Assembly: GCA_016721245.1 (NCBI GenBank)
Contig: JADKIQ010000025.1
Span: 186,001-250,000 of the forward strand
DNA length: 64,000 nucleotides
Direction: 5' to 3'
Origin: Sphingobacteriales bacterium
GTDB taxonomy: Bacteria; Bacteroidota; Bacteroidia; Chitinophagales; JADIYW01
Made by a program: the position numbers and the translations under genes. Positions 54,539 to 63,469 of the stretch are shown here, piece after piece. The notes under the pieces were generated by a model. It did no database searches, was not told the origin of the DNA, and was given only the letters and a program-made list of their open reading frames with translations. Within the stretch, counting starts at the first letter, position 1; every line of letters begins with the position of its first letter.

Positions 54539-56302
54539 TTAAATGTCTGCCCATTGAATTCTTGCAAATTCCATAAGACGGTCTGTTCGTTCATTGATTG
54601 CATTAACTGTCCATGTAGTTCTTGTCTGTCCATTAGCTTGTTGTTTTATAGCAAGCAAATGCTGTAATGAAACTCTATTATAAACTCCAATTTTTGTTGG
54701 GAAATTATTTTGCCCAGCTTCTGAGTTTAGTCCTGGTGTCAATAGAGTTAAATTACCGATTTTTTGAACACATCTTTTAAAGTCCTCTGCGGAAAAATGA
54801 TTCCATCCAGCAAGTTGTATCGTATTTTCACCTTGTGGAAGAACATGTTCAATTGAATTATTTGGATTTTCCTCCCAAATGGAGTTCCAGTCCACCGCAT
54901 TTAGTTGCGAATTATTTTGAGAAATTAGATATTCTTCGTAACGAAATAGGAAATATCTCAATTCTCTTTGCCATCCATTATAACAATCTGAATTCTTTAA
55001 TTCATTTATTGCACCGTCAATAGGAAATTCAGCCCCTAAATTTCGAATAAGTTCTAAAATTTGATCAATTGTTAATGAAGAATTTGTCTGTATTTCTTTT
55101 GCTGTTCGAACGTAGTCACCAACTTTTGTCCGTGAGTCTTTGGAATACATTCCATAAATTCTAAAAGTTACTCTCTCCCATTGCTCTAAAAGGCGTTGTT
55201 GGTATGATGGTTGAAAATCGCTTCTCAATAAGATGGATAGTGCTAGTAACCTTGCTTGAGTTATTTCTGTTACTGCATTCCTTCTTTTGTCTTCATATAA
55301 CTCTTCAAGTTTAAATGTAATATCCCGAAGCCAAATTGTCATTTCTCGGATTCTTCGAATTTTATCATTAATGTCGGTACCAGAATTACAATAGCTACGA
55401 AAGAAGTCTATCGAGTCTTCAGCATTAAGTGGTCGACCAGTGGTTGATAATGTTTTTAATGTTGCTGCAAAACGAATTATTTCATGACCAGGAATACTTT
55501 TTTGTCCAATGCGTCTATAAATTTCACTCCAATAATTGTGATTTTCGGTGAGATTATCATAAAAAAGGCTTTCATCACCACCACCAATAGCATAATCAAA
55601 TAATAGCCCCATTAAAACACTTTTTGTTTTATCTAACCAGTCAACCTCTAAGCCGCGACTATTTAGGACTTCAAAAATCGTATAAACACTACCTTTATCT
55701 TCAACAGTTTGGAAAATAAAGAATAGGCAGTTTTTAACTAAGGTAAGCAGTTCAATACTATTGTTCCAATTATCAGCAAACTTTTCACATTCTCTTATTG
55801 CACCCAATAAATTTCTGTCAGCATGGGTTTGTAAATTATTTTGCACAGGTATTGTACCATCAACTAAATAGTTTCGTAGAATCAATCTGTTGTCATGGTT
55901 ATTTTGAAGTATTATTAAACGACCATCACCTTTTACTAATAATCTATCCAATTCATCTGCTTCTCGATTAGATTCCGTTGAACCGTTGCTACGTAAAAGT
56001 TTGCTAATGGCCTTTAGTAAAATTACTAAGGTTGTTATACGTTGCTGTCCATCCACAACTTCAAATATTGAATGCAATGTCGAACCGACAGCCTGAGTTT
56101 CCCGTGTTTTATGGCATACAACAGTTGCCATAAAATGTATTCTATCAGGAAATCTTGACCTAATCTGTTTTAGCTTTTTTATATCCTCAAACAACTCTTC
56201 GCGTTGTTTTTTCTGCCAACTATAGTGTCTTTGATATTCAGGAATTCTGAATAATTTGTTTGCAAGGACTTCAGTCAGTGGTTTAAATTCTGGTTGTATC
56301 AT
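54539..56302 (-). CDS. DUF262/DUF1524 (GmrSD-type) protein
   Basis: A 587-residue protein with both halves of the GmrSD type IV restriction architecture fused. The N-terminal DUF262 (ParB-like nucleotidase) domain shows IPEYQRHYSWQ (20-30) and VVDGQQRITTL (82-92). The C-terminal DUF1524 (HNH-like) domain shows IEHVLPQ (484-490), IGNLTLL (515-521) and the N-NFPTK segment (526-537). GmrSD cleaves DNA carrying glucosylated hydroxymethylcytosine, a phage modification. A defence role is likely by family, but specificity is unknown. Start ATG at 56302. Confidence 0.9.
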   Translation of the reverse strand: MIQPEFKPLTEVLANKLFRIPEYQRHYSWQKKQREELFEDIKKLKQIRSRFPDRIHFMATVVCHKTRETQAVGSTLHSIFEVVDGQQRITTLVILLKAISKLLRSNGSTESNREADELDRLLVKGDGRLIILQNNHDNRLILRNYLVDGTIPVQNNLQTHADRNLLGAIRECEKFADNWNNSIELLTLVKNCLFFIFQTVEDKGSVYTIFEVLNSRGLEVDWLDKTKSVLMGLLFDYAIGGGDESLFYDNLTENHNYWSEIYRRIGQKSIPGHEIIRFAATLKTLSTTGRPLNAEDSIDFFRSYCNSGTDINDKIRRIREMTIWLRDITFKLEELYEDKRRNAVTEITQARLLALSILLRSDFQPSYQQRLLEQWERVTFRIYGMYSKDSRTKVGDYVRTAKEIQTNSSLTIDQILELIRNLGAEFPIDGAINELKNSDCYNGWQRELRYFLFRYEEYLISQNNSQLNAVDWNSIWEENPNNSIEHVLPQGENTIQLAGWNHFSAEDFKRCVQKIGNLTLLTPGLNSEAGQNNFPTKIGVYNRVSLQHLLAIKQQANGQTRTTWTVNAINERTDRLMEFARIQWADI

Positions 56303-56601
56303 GTATTTATTTTAATATATCATAACTATTTTTATGTTGACAAATCAGACTTATACACCTCAATCTACTTTATTGGTCTTCTTTTCCCATCTTCTTCCAA
56401 ATATAACCCACCACTATCATATAACCAACTATTCTAATAGATTTATCATATATTCTATACTATTTCTCATGGCTACTTGGTTTCTTGCAAAAAAACTTTA
56501 CAGTTGGATGCTGTGATGAAAGCGCATGACCTGGAATTTATGATAATGCACAAAAATGATATGGCTATTTCCGAAAATGAATTATCTTTATAAAAAAATA
56601 T
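56303..56601. other. AT-rich intergenic region, possible decayed coding tail
   Basis: No supported gene. A short plus-strand frame ends in QLDAVMKAHDLEFMIMHKND and a stop at about 56594, with no good start, and may be the tail of a lost gene. A 60-codon frame at 56334-56516 lacks any codon bias or family similarity and is not annotated. Confidence 0.4.
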
Positions 56602-59600
56602 ATGCGTTTCCTTGTATTGTTTTTACATGCCTGTTTTTTCTTTATCACTTCCTACGCACAGCCTAACTTTGATTTTACCAGAGATACGTTTGAGTATAAC
56701 AAAACGTATCAGCTGCAATTGGATAAAGTATATTCCTATCAGGGCAATATAGATTTTGATAAACTGTACTTTAATAAGTTGTTGTTCAGCACGAGTAATC
56801 CTGCTGCTTTTCCCTACCACAGCTTGTTTAACAATCAAATTATTTTTGTGCAGAACAATACCCTAAACAGCAATTGCAATGCAAATGGCGGCAATGATTT
56901 TATCAAAATCCCGGTTTCCAGAAACTTACAGATAAACACCGGCCTCATTGAACACATCGGCTTAAAAAATTTCAGCGACAGTACTTTCTTTGCAGACGGT
57001 CAACCATTATACAATCATGCCGCTTTAGAAATCGGTTACCTGTCGGAAAGAGTAGCCGCCAATACCTATAAACACTACGACGTGAAAGACGTAAATGTGG
57101 AAGGATGCAATACTAATCAGAAACTGCATATCACTTCAAAGAAAATAAAACAACAGTTTACGTACAACGGCGTGCCTTCCTTTACTTTTAAAGACAGCCT
57201 CTTAGATGTTTCTTTGTATGATGACTCAAATATAATTTATGATATATCGACCCTGGCCAACGGCAATAAAATAAAGCTGAAGTTTTTAAACCTCAGCAAA
57301 AATGCTACGGTAGAAGTCTACAATCCTGCCGGGCAGTTGTTGTCGAGAAAAATACTATTACCAACACTCAGCAATCCGGATAGTAATTACATTTTTGAAA
57401 ATGTTTCTTTAAAAAATGACTCTATTGTGTTGGTTTATTACAAAGCACCGAATGACAGTGTGCATCGTTTAAAAGTATTTAATACAACAGGCAGCGAATT
57501 GTACAACTTTACTTCGCCCATAACGAATTTCGTTCCTGCTTCTGTCAGGTTCAACGAACTGAATAATGAAAATGCACTCATCAGTACAGATTCCATGAAT
57601 GCGGATTCTACTAAAAAATTATATTATCTGGTACAAAAAGACAAGCCTACCCGCCCATTTTATATTCCGGTCAGCTTTTATGAAGTGGTCACTTCTATTA
57701 CGCGTTTGCCGAGCAAAGAGTTTGTGCTGCTGAGTGAAAACGGGCGTTTCAACAAGTCCCTCATTCTTATCGACACTGCAGGGAACATCCGGAAAAAAGT
57801 ACCGGTAAAAGTGATATCGGATGCGGCACAAAAATTTGCGGAACTGGCCAACGAAAGCTATGGTAAAATTGCGTCCGATTCTTCGGGTAATTTATTTTTG
57901 CTGGCACCGAAGGATGAATATCTGGCGGCTGCTTCGCTGGCCTACAGTTACTTATACATCACTCCTTTCCCAAACAATATCAGCAGCATAGAAGGAAATG
58001 TTATCGTGGATATCAATAAAAACTGCATCTCTGATACCGGAGAAAAAGGGCTTGAAAACTGGCTGGTAGAATTAAAACAACACAATGTTTCTTCTTACAC
58101 ATTGACCACTGCCGATGGTTATTTTTCTTTTCGCACGGATACCGGTGCCTATCAGTTAATCCTGCACAACAGAAACACATTGCTGTTTGATTCGATTTGC
58201 ACGCCTGTTATCAACGGAAACATTGCCGCTAATCAAATATACCCGGACAGCGCTACATTTCTCGTAAAACCGACTATCTGTTATGCGCCTCCAAAACTGG
58301 ACATCACCGTTCATACGACGAGGCTGGTGAAATGCCGTACTGCTACATATACAGTTTCTGTAAAAAATGAAGGGCAAGGCTATCAGGCGAATCCCTATGT
58401 GGATATTGCCATAGATACGCTGTTAGATTTTGAAAGTACCACGCATGTCAACTACACTGCACTCTCACCAAAGAAATACCGTTTTTACCTGGATACTTTA
58501 TACGGCAACAATACGTACACGTTTTATTTCAACGTGCTGGTGAATTGTGATGCCTTAAACGGAAGAACGCATTGTGTAGATGCAAAAGTATATCCTAAAC
58601 TGAAATGTAAAACGAATACGGCCAGCTATCTTACTTCTTCTGCAAAATGTTTTGGTGACAGTGTGGTGTTTAGTATTAAAAATGAAAGCGGCGTGACAAC
58701 GGTGGCCAATAAAAAATACCTGATACTCGAGAATGATTCCATCATACAACAAAATACGTATCAGTTAGGCGGCAATCAGAGTAAAAACATAGGATTGAAA
58801 AACAGAAATGCATCCACCTTCCGCTTGATTACGTATCAGGATCCGGCGACTCCGATAGAACTGGCGGATTCCGTGCTGACGACTGTGATTGAAGGCTGTA
58901 CCAATGCTGCCAACTACAGTACAGGATATGTTACCAATGTGGTGCCCAGCGATAATGTGGCGGATGAAGATATCGATTGCCAGCCCAACCTTGCCAGTTT
59001 TGATCCGAATGATAAATTAGCGTCTCCTGTTGGTTTTTCTGCTTCGCACTTTATAGAAAAAAATCAACCCATTACTTATACCCTGCGTTTTCAAAATACA
59101 GGTACTTACTATGCCTTTGATGTGGTATTGATTGATTCTTTATCTTCCAATCTGGATATCAGCACCCTGAAATATATTGGTGCCAGTCATCAGTATGTGG
59201 CGAGCATCCGCAATAATATTTTAAAAGTAACATTCAGTAATATTTTACTTCCGTGGAAATCGTTGAATGAAGAAAAATCAAACGGCTTTTTCAGTTTCCG
59301 CATCACACCTAAAGCTTCCTTAATCGACGGAGATAAAATATACAACAATGCGAATATCTATTTTGATTTTAACGCGCCTGTATTAACCAATACTACTTTT
59401 CATACCATTGGTAGAGATTTTATAAAAGTGAAAGTGATCAGCGGTATTAAAAACAACTTGACGCAACTCAAAACGAGTGTTTTCCCGAATCCGTTTTCAG
59501 AAAGTGCTACTTTAACCTTTGAGTATCCGCATCCCACACGGCTTACTATTTTATCTGTGGAAGGAAAAATTTTGCAGCAATATGAAGCGGCTTCCAATTC

Positions 59601-59706
59601 GTATACCATTGAACGAAAAAATTTGTCGAAAGGGCTGTGTTTATACGAGTTACGCGATGCCAGTACGGATGCCTTGCTGGACACGGGAAAAATCATTGCA
59701 GAGTAA
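56602..59706 (+). CDS. Large T9SS-secreted surface protein
   Basis: A 1034-residue secreted protein: signal peptide FLVLFLHACFFFITSYAQ, a long N-terminal region, an SdrD-B/prealbumin-like domain (SSIEGNVIVDINKNCISD onwards, about 455-530), a DUF11-type repeat (ITYTLRFQNTGTYYAFDVV, about 830) and a C-terminal type A T9SS sorting domain starting SVFPNPFSESATLTFEY. T9SS cargo is exported across the outer membrane and anchored or released. Function may be adhesion; no enzyme domain is seen. Confidence 0.9.
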   Translation: MRFLVLFLHACFFFITSYAQPNFDFTRDTFEYNKTYQLQLDKVYSYQGNIDFDKLYFNKLLFSTSNPAAFPYHSLFNNQIIFVQNNTLNSNCNANGGNDFIKIPVSRNLQINTGLIEHIGLKNFSDSTFFADGQPLYNHAALEIGYLSERVAANTYKHYDVKDVNVEGCNTNQKLHITSKKIKQQFTYNGVPSFTFKDSLLDVSLYDDSNIIYDISTLANGNKIKLKFLNLSKNATVEVYNPAGQLLSRKILLPTLSNPDSNYIFENVSLKNDSIVLVYYKAPNDSVHRLKVFNTTGSELYNFTSPITNFVPASVRFNELNNENALISTDSMNADSTKKLYYLVQKDKPTRPFYIPVSFYEVVTSITRLPSKEFVLLSENGRFNKSLILIDTAGNIRKKVPVKVISDAAQKFAELANESYGKIASDSSGNLFLLAPKDEYLAAASLAYSYLYITPFPNNISSIEGNVIVDINKNCISDTGEKGLENWLVELKQHNVSSYTLTTADGYFSFRTDTGAYQLILHNRNTLLFDSICTPVINGNIAANQIYPDSATFLVKPTICYAPPKLDITVHTTRLVKCRTATYTVSVKNEGQGYQANPYVDIAIDTLLDFESTTHVNYTALSPKKYRFYLDTLYGNNTYTFYFNVLVNCDALNGRTHCVDAKVYPKLKCKTNTASYLTSSAKCFGDSVVFSIKNESGVTTVANKKYLILENDSIIQQNTYQLGGNQSKNIGLKNRNASTFRLITYQDPATPIELADSVLTTVIEGCTNAANYSTGYVTNVVPSDNVADEDIDCQPNLASFDPNDKLASPVGFSASHFIEKNQPITYTLRFQNTGTYYAFDVVLIDSLSSNLDISTLKYIGASHQYVASIRNNILKVTFSNILLPWKSLNEEKSNGFFSFRITPKASLIDGDKIYNNANIYFDFNAPVLTNTTFHTIGRDFIKVKVISGIKNNLTQLKTSVFPNPFSESATLTFEYPHPTRLTILSVEGKILQQYEAASNSYTIERKNLSKGLCLYELRDASTDALLDTGKIIAE

Positions 59707-59761
59707 TGCGTTTTTTTGAGTTAAGGAAATTGTTATGAAATAAAAAAAATGCGTTTAGGTA

Positions 59762-59791
59762 TTGTCAAAAATAAAAAGATTACTATCTTTG
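59762..59791 (+). promoter_or_regulatory. Promoter of the tRNA pair
   Basis: TTG (59762-59764) and TATCTTTG (59784-59791) are separated by exactly 19 nt, an ideal match to the Bacteroidota sigma-A consensus TTG-N19-TAnnTTTG. It lies 42 bp upstream of tRNA-Gly. Confidence 0.8.
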
Positions 59792-59833
59792 CAATCCGTT
59801 AGCGGAAACACTAACACGTTCTTTAAAATTTAT

Positions 59834-59909
59834 GCGAAAGTAGCTCAGTTGGTAGAGCATTACCTTGCCAAGGTAAGGGTCGCGGGTTCGAGTCTCGTCT
59901 TTCGCTCCA
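59834..59909 (+). tRNA. tRNA-Gly (anticodon GCC)
   Basis: Cloverleaf complete: acceptor GCGAAAG/CTTTCGC, D arm with AGCTCAGTTGGTAGAGC, anticodon stem-loop with loop TTGCCAA (anticodon GCC) and T arm GGGTTCGAGTC. Discriminator T and an encoded CCA (59907-59909) follow. Confidence 0.96.
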
Positions 59910-59935
59910 AAAGGAGTTTCTACAACTCCTTTTTT
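59909..59935 (+). terminator. Hairpin with T tract between the two tRNAs
   Basis: AAGGAGTT (59911-59918) pairs with AACTCCTT (59924-59931) around a 5-nt loop, followed by TTTT. It sits 11 bp before tRNA-Leu. It may attenuate transcription or act as a processing signal between the tRNAs, since no separate promoter for tRNA-Leu is evident. Confidence 0.55.
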
Positions 59936-59945
59936 CATTTAAAGC

Positions 59946-60029
59946 GCCCGGGTGGTGGAATGGTAGACACGCAGGACTTAAAATCCTGTGACCATCGCGG
60001 TTGTGCGGGTTCGAGTCCCGCCCCGGGTA
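59946..60029 (+). tRNA. tRNA-Leu (anticodon TAA)
   Basis: Class II tRNA with acceptor GCCCGGG/CCCGGGT (one G-T pair), anticodon loop CTTAAAA (anticodon TAA), a long variable arm typical of Leu tRNAs and T arm GCGGGTTCGAGTCCCGC. Discriminator A at 60029; CCA is not encoded and must be added after transcription. Confidence 0.95.
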
Positions 60030-60156
60030 CGCTTTAAATAAAATAACCACTCTTGCATTTCATAAATTTTACTGCTTTAAACCCGTAAATCCTGCAACTT
60101 TATAGCCTAATTACGTAACGTATCTGCACCGTTTTGTACTCAACTTTGTACTGATT

Positions 60157-60987
60157 ATGAGTAAAAACAAATCTATTTCGGTTCCCATAGTTGCTGAAGA
60201 TGCTAAAACAGCAGCACCATTATTCTCTTTTCATAAATTTGACGGTTTTTTTCTGGAATTGGGTGAACTTACCCGTTTTGCCGGAAATTTCTTTATTTCG
60301 GTCATAAAGCCTCCCTATGAATTCCGGGAATTAATGAAACAATGTTTCCTAATCGGTTATCAGTCACTTTCCTTAGTGGCCATCACCGGATTTATTATGG
60401 GACTGGTCTTAACCATCCAAACCAGACCCACCTTAGCTCGTTTTGGGGCAGAATCCTGGATTCCGGGCATGATTGCCGTTTCCATCGTGCGCGAAATCGG
60501 TCCCGTCATTACCGCCCTCATTTGTGCAGGTAAAGTGGGTTCCGGTATTGGCGCCGAACTGGCCTCCATGAAAGTAACGGAACAAATTGATGCCATGGAA
60601 GTATCAGGCACCAATCCTTTCAAATATATTGTGGTCACCAGAATTTTAGCCACCACCATGATGATTCCCGTTTTAGTGGTCTTTGCAGATTTTGTTTCTT
60701 TTATCGGCGGCTATCTGGGCGTAAATATTTTAGGCGATGTAGGGCTGCGTTTTTTCTTTACTCAAATATTTGACAAACTGGAATACAACGATTTGCTGCC
60801 TGCGATGCTGAAAACAGTATTTTTCGGTTTCTCCATCGGATTAGTGTCTACGTTTAAAGGATACAATTCCAGCAAAGGAACGGAAGGCGTTGGTTTATCG
60901 GCTAATGCTGCCGTGGTGCTCAGTTCGCTGTGCATTTTCATCATTGATGCCATTGCCGTACAATTAACCTCCTTACTCACCAAATAG
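60157..60987 (+). CDS. mlaE: MlaE-type ABC permease
   Basis: A 276-residue permease with about five or six transmembrane helices. The MlaE signature MKVTEQIDAMEVSGTNP and the IGLVSTFKGYNSSKG segment are present. It moves phospholipids between the membranes with MlaF and MlaD, maintaining outer-membrane asymmetry. The first of three tightly spaced genes; the mlaF start is 1 bp after its stop. Confidence 0.93.
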   Translation: MSKNKSISVPIVAEDAKTAAPLFSFHKFDGFFLELGELTRFAGNFFISVIKPPYEFRELMKQCFLIGYQSLSLVAITGFIMGLVLTIQTRPTLARFGAESWIPGMIAVSIVREIGPVITALICAGKVGSGIGAELASMKVTEQIDAMEVSGTNPFKYIVVTRILATTMMIPVLVVFADFVSFIGGYLGVNILGDVGLRFFFTQIFDKLEYNDLLPAMLKTVFFGFSIGLVSTFKGYNSSKGTEGVGLSANAAVVLSSLCIFIIDAIAVQLTSLLTK

Positions 60988-60988
60988 C

Positions 60989-61771
60989 ATGGAGCATAAA
61001 CAAACTGATATATCAACAGATACAGATGTACCTAACAAGACAGAAGCTGCGTTTATTGTCGAAATAAAAAACCTGAGTAAATCATTCGGAGAGAATCACG
61101 TTTTAACCGACATTTCTATCAATATCAAAAAAGGAGAAAACCTGGTGGTGCTTGGAAAATCAGGCAGCGGCAAATCTGTGCTGATAAAATGTCTGGTGCG
61201 TTTAATGGATGCAGATAAAGGTTCGATTCATTTACTGGGAAATGACATCACACATTTAAAAGACGGAGCCTTAAATGAGGTGCGTAAAAATATAGGCTTT
61301 CTGTTTCAAAGCGCCGCCTTGTATGATTCTATGACGGTGAATGAAAATCTGAAATTTCCGTTGCGGGATATAAAAGATAAAACCAACACTGAAATTGATA
61401 CACTGGTGAAAGAAAGTTTAGAAAGCGTAGGATTGCCGGATGCGGGAAGCCTTATGCCGTCGGAGCTTTCGGGTGGCATGCGAAAAAGAATCGGACTGGC
61501 GCGCACCATGATACTGAAACCGGAACTGATGTTGTACGACGAACCTACTACCGGTTTAGATCCTATTACTTCCAAAGAAATCAGCAAGCTGATACTCGAA
61601 GTACAAAAGAAACTACAGACTACGTCTATCATTATTACGCACGATATAGAATGCGCGAGAATTACCGCCAACCGGATGATCATTATAAAAGACGGTGTGT
61701 GTGCAGCGGAAGGTACTTATAAAGAATTAGCGCAATCAGAAGACGAATGGGTGCGTTCATTTTTTGAATAA
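60989..61771 (+). CDS. mlaF: MlaF-type ABC ATPase
   Basis: A 260-residue ATPase. Walker A is GKSGSGKSVLIKCLV, the signature is LSGGMRKRIGLARTM and Walker B is LMLYDEPTTGLDP, with the H-switch in IIITHDIECA. It powers the MlaE permease. The first 25 residues form a short polar extension. It lies between mlaE and mlaD in the operon. Confidence 0.94.
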   Translation: MEHKQTDISTDTDVPNKTEAAFIVEIKNLSKSFGENHVLTDISINIKKGENLVVLGKSGSGKSVLIKCLVRLMDADKGSIHLLGNDITHLKDGALNEVRKNIGFLFQSAALYDSMTVNENLKFPLRDIKDKTNTEIDTLVKESLESVGLPDAGSLMPSELSGGMRKRIGLARTMILKPELMLYDEPTTGLDPITSKEISKLILEVQKKLQTTSIIITHDIECARITANRMIIIKDGVCAAEGTYKELAQSEDEWVRSFFE

Positions 61772-61792
61772 CAAAAATCTAAAAATATAATC

Positions 61793-62572
61793 ATGGAAAA
61801 TAAAAATATCAAAAACAATATTCGACTCGGCGTCTTTGTCAGCATCGGGCTTTTGTTGTTTATCACTGCCATTTATTTTATCGGCAACCGGCAGCATCTG
61901 TTCAGCCGGACTATCCGTATCAGCGGGCTTTTTAAAGACATAAGCGGATTGCAGATTGGCAACAATGTCCGTTTTTCCGGCATCAATGTCGGCACCATTG
62001 AAGATATTGTTATTGTGAGCGACAGCATGGTAAAAGTGGATATGATACTGGAAAAGAAGACGCAGAAATTTATAAAAAGCGATGCGCTGGCTGTCATTGG
62101 TTCAGAAGGTTTGATGGGCAACAAAGTGTTGAATATTACTCCGGGATCATATGGCAACAAGATGATTGCAGATAACGGTATTCTTCGGACAAGGCAGTTG
62201 GTCAGCATGGATGACATCATGATAAAAATGGATTCGGTGGCCGGGAATGCTGTTTATATTACTGCCGACCTGAAAGGCATCATGGCGAATATGCACGCAG
62301 GTAATGGTGTTTTAGGTAAATTATTTATGGATGAAGGCATGGCCAATACAATAGACCAGACATTAGTAAATGTAAAAAAAGGTACTCATACCTTAAATGA
62401 AGATCTGGAAGCTTTAAAAAGTAATTTTCTTTTCAAGAAAGGCTTTAAGAAAAAAGACGATGAAATCAGAAAAGCAGCAGAAGCTAAAATAAAAGAAGCT
62501 GAAGCAGCAAAAAAAGCAATGGAAAAAGCAGAGAAAGACGCACAAAAAATTATTGATAAGAAAAAGAAATAA
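61793..62572 (+). CDS. mlaD: MlaD-type MCE-domain protein
   Basis: A 259-residue protein: an N-terminal transmembrane helix (LGVFVSIGLLLFITAIYFIG), the MCE domain (GLFKDISGLQIGNNVRFSGINVGTI) and a Lys/Glu/Ala-rich coiled-coil tail ending in a run of Lys. It forms the hexameric lipid-binding ring of the Mla transporter. Third gene of the operon, 21 bp after mlaF. Confidence 0.93.
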   Translation: MENKNIKNNIRLGVFVSIGLLLFITAIYFIGNRQHLFSRTIRISGLFKDISGLQIGNNVRFSGINVGTIEDIVIVSDSMVKVDMILEKKTQKFIKSDALAVIGSEGLMGNKVLNITPGSYGNKMIADNGILRTRQLVSMDDIMIKMDSVAGNAVYITADLKGIMANMHAGNGVLGKLFMDEGMANTIDQTLVNVKKGTHTLNEDLEALKSNFLFKKGFKKKDDEIRKAAEAKIKEAEAAKKAMEKAEKDAQKIIDKKKK

Positions 62573-62888
62573 ACTAAATACTTTGATGAGCAATATTTAT
62601 CAGTGATTGCTCATTTTACGCTTACTGCTGTATTTACTCCTACACGTTTATAGGTATTTTATCATTTTATGCTTGATAATAATCAATTAGTTAAGAAAAA
62701 TAAAATTTTTCTATTGACAAGTATGAAAAGTTTGTCTAATATTAACACATAACAATAAGGAAACATAAAAATTACGCAATCAAGATACCCGACGACTCCA
62801 AAGGATAGTCATAAAAACCCCCTCAGAAACATCAAAAACCCCTAATTCAGGGGTTTTTTCATTTTTATAAATCATTGATTTTCTTTTA
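62573..62888. other. Intergenic region with the mla terminator
   Basis: This 316-bp gap between mlaD and the convergent ompA-like gene carries the strong terminator at 62834-62859 and is otherwise AT-rich. No open frame or other signal that I can support. Confidence 0.6.
62834..62859 (+). terminator. Strong bidirectional terminator
   Basis: AAAAACCCCT (62834-62843) pairs perfectly with AGGGGTTTTT (62849-62858) around a 5-nt loop and is followed by T residues on the plus strand; the A run gives a T tract on the minus strand too. It serves mlaD and the ompA-like gene. Confidence 0.85.
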
Positions 62889-63386
62889 TTATTCACAAGG
62901 TTCAAAAACCTTTGGTGCAAATCCGTCTACAGCATTGCCTGCAACTGCTTTATTATTTATTTCCGCGTTGAAAAAGTCTATGCGGGTATTGTATGTTAAA
63001 TTACACTCATCCGTTGGTGCAACTGGTTTCGTATCGCCAAAAGCTACCGGCATTAAGCGGGAGCAGTCAATTCCTTTAGTGGTAAGGTAGTAACTAATCA
63101 TCGCAGCACGTTGTAAACTCAATTTGATGTTCTCTTCCGTAGATTTTTCGGTATAAACATGACCTTCAATACGCAATTTTGTAATGTATGGCTTGTCTTT
63201 CAGGTATTGCGCTACAAAACTAAGCATTGGATCATCCGCTTCATTCTTAAGATCGTAAGCATGCGTGTCAAACTGTATAGAACCTGGTAAAACCAGGGCA
63301 TTGTTCTGTATCTGGTAAGAGTTTTCTGCAAATAGCTTTGAGGAAAGTACTGTCAGAAAAATTATAATCAAGTTACTTAGTTTCAT
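62889..63386 (-). CDS. Secreted OmpA-family protein
   Basis: A 165-residue protein with a signal peptide (LSNLIIIFLTVLSSKLFAE) and one OmpA C-terminal domain. Visible are SIQFDTHAYDLKNEADDPML, ITKLRIEGHVYTEKSTEENI, LSLQRAAMISYYLTTKGID and RLMPVAFGDTKPVAPTDECN. This domain binds peptidoglycan. There is no barrel, so the protein is periplasmic. Cys residues near the end could form a disulfide. Confidence 0.9.
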   Translation of the reverse strand: MKLSNLIIIFLTVLSSKLFAENSYQIQNNALVLPGSIQFDTHAYDLKNEADDPMLSFVAQYLKDKPYITKLRIEGHVYTEKSTEENIKLSLQRAAMISYYLTTKGIDCSRLMPVAFGDTKPVAPTDECNLTYNTRIDFFNAEINNKAVAGNAVDGFAPKVFEPCE

Positions 63387-63469
63387 CTGTTGGAGTTTCT
63401 AAACCAAATATCTCATTATATTTTGAAAACAGCTACCTGAAAATTGTTATAATTTCGTGAAAAATGCCT

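Noticed and set aside
56334..56516. 60-codon open frame before the T9SS cargo gene
   Set aside because: AT-rich composition alone explains it; no similarity or ribosome-binding site seen.
59762..60050. Open frames on both strands across the tRNA genes
   Set aside because: They overlap two clear tRNA cloverleaves and have no protein similarity.
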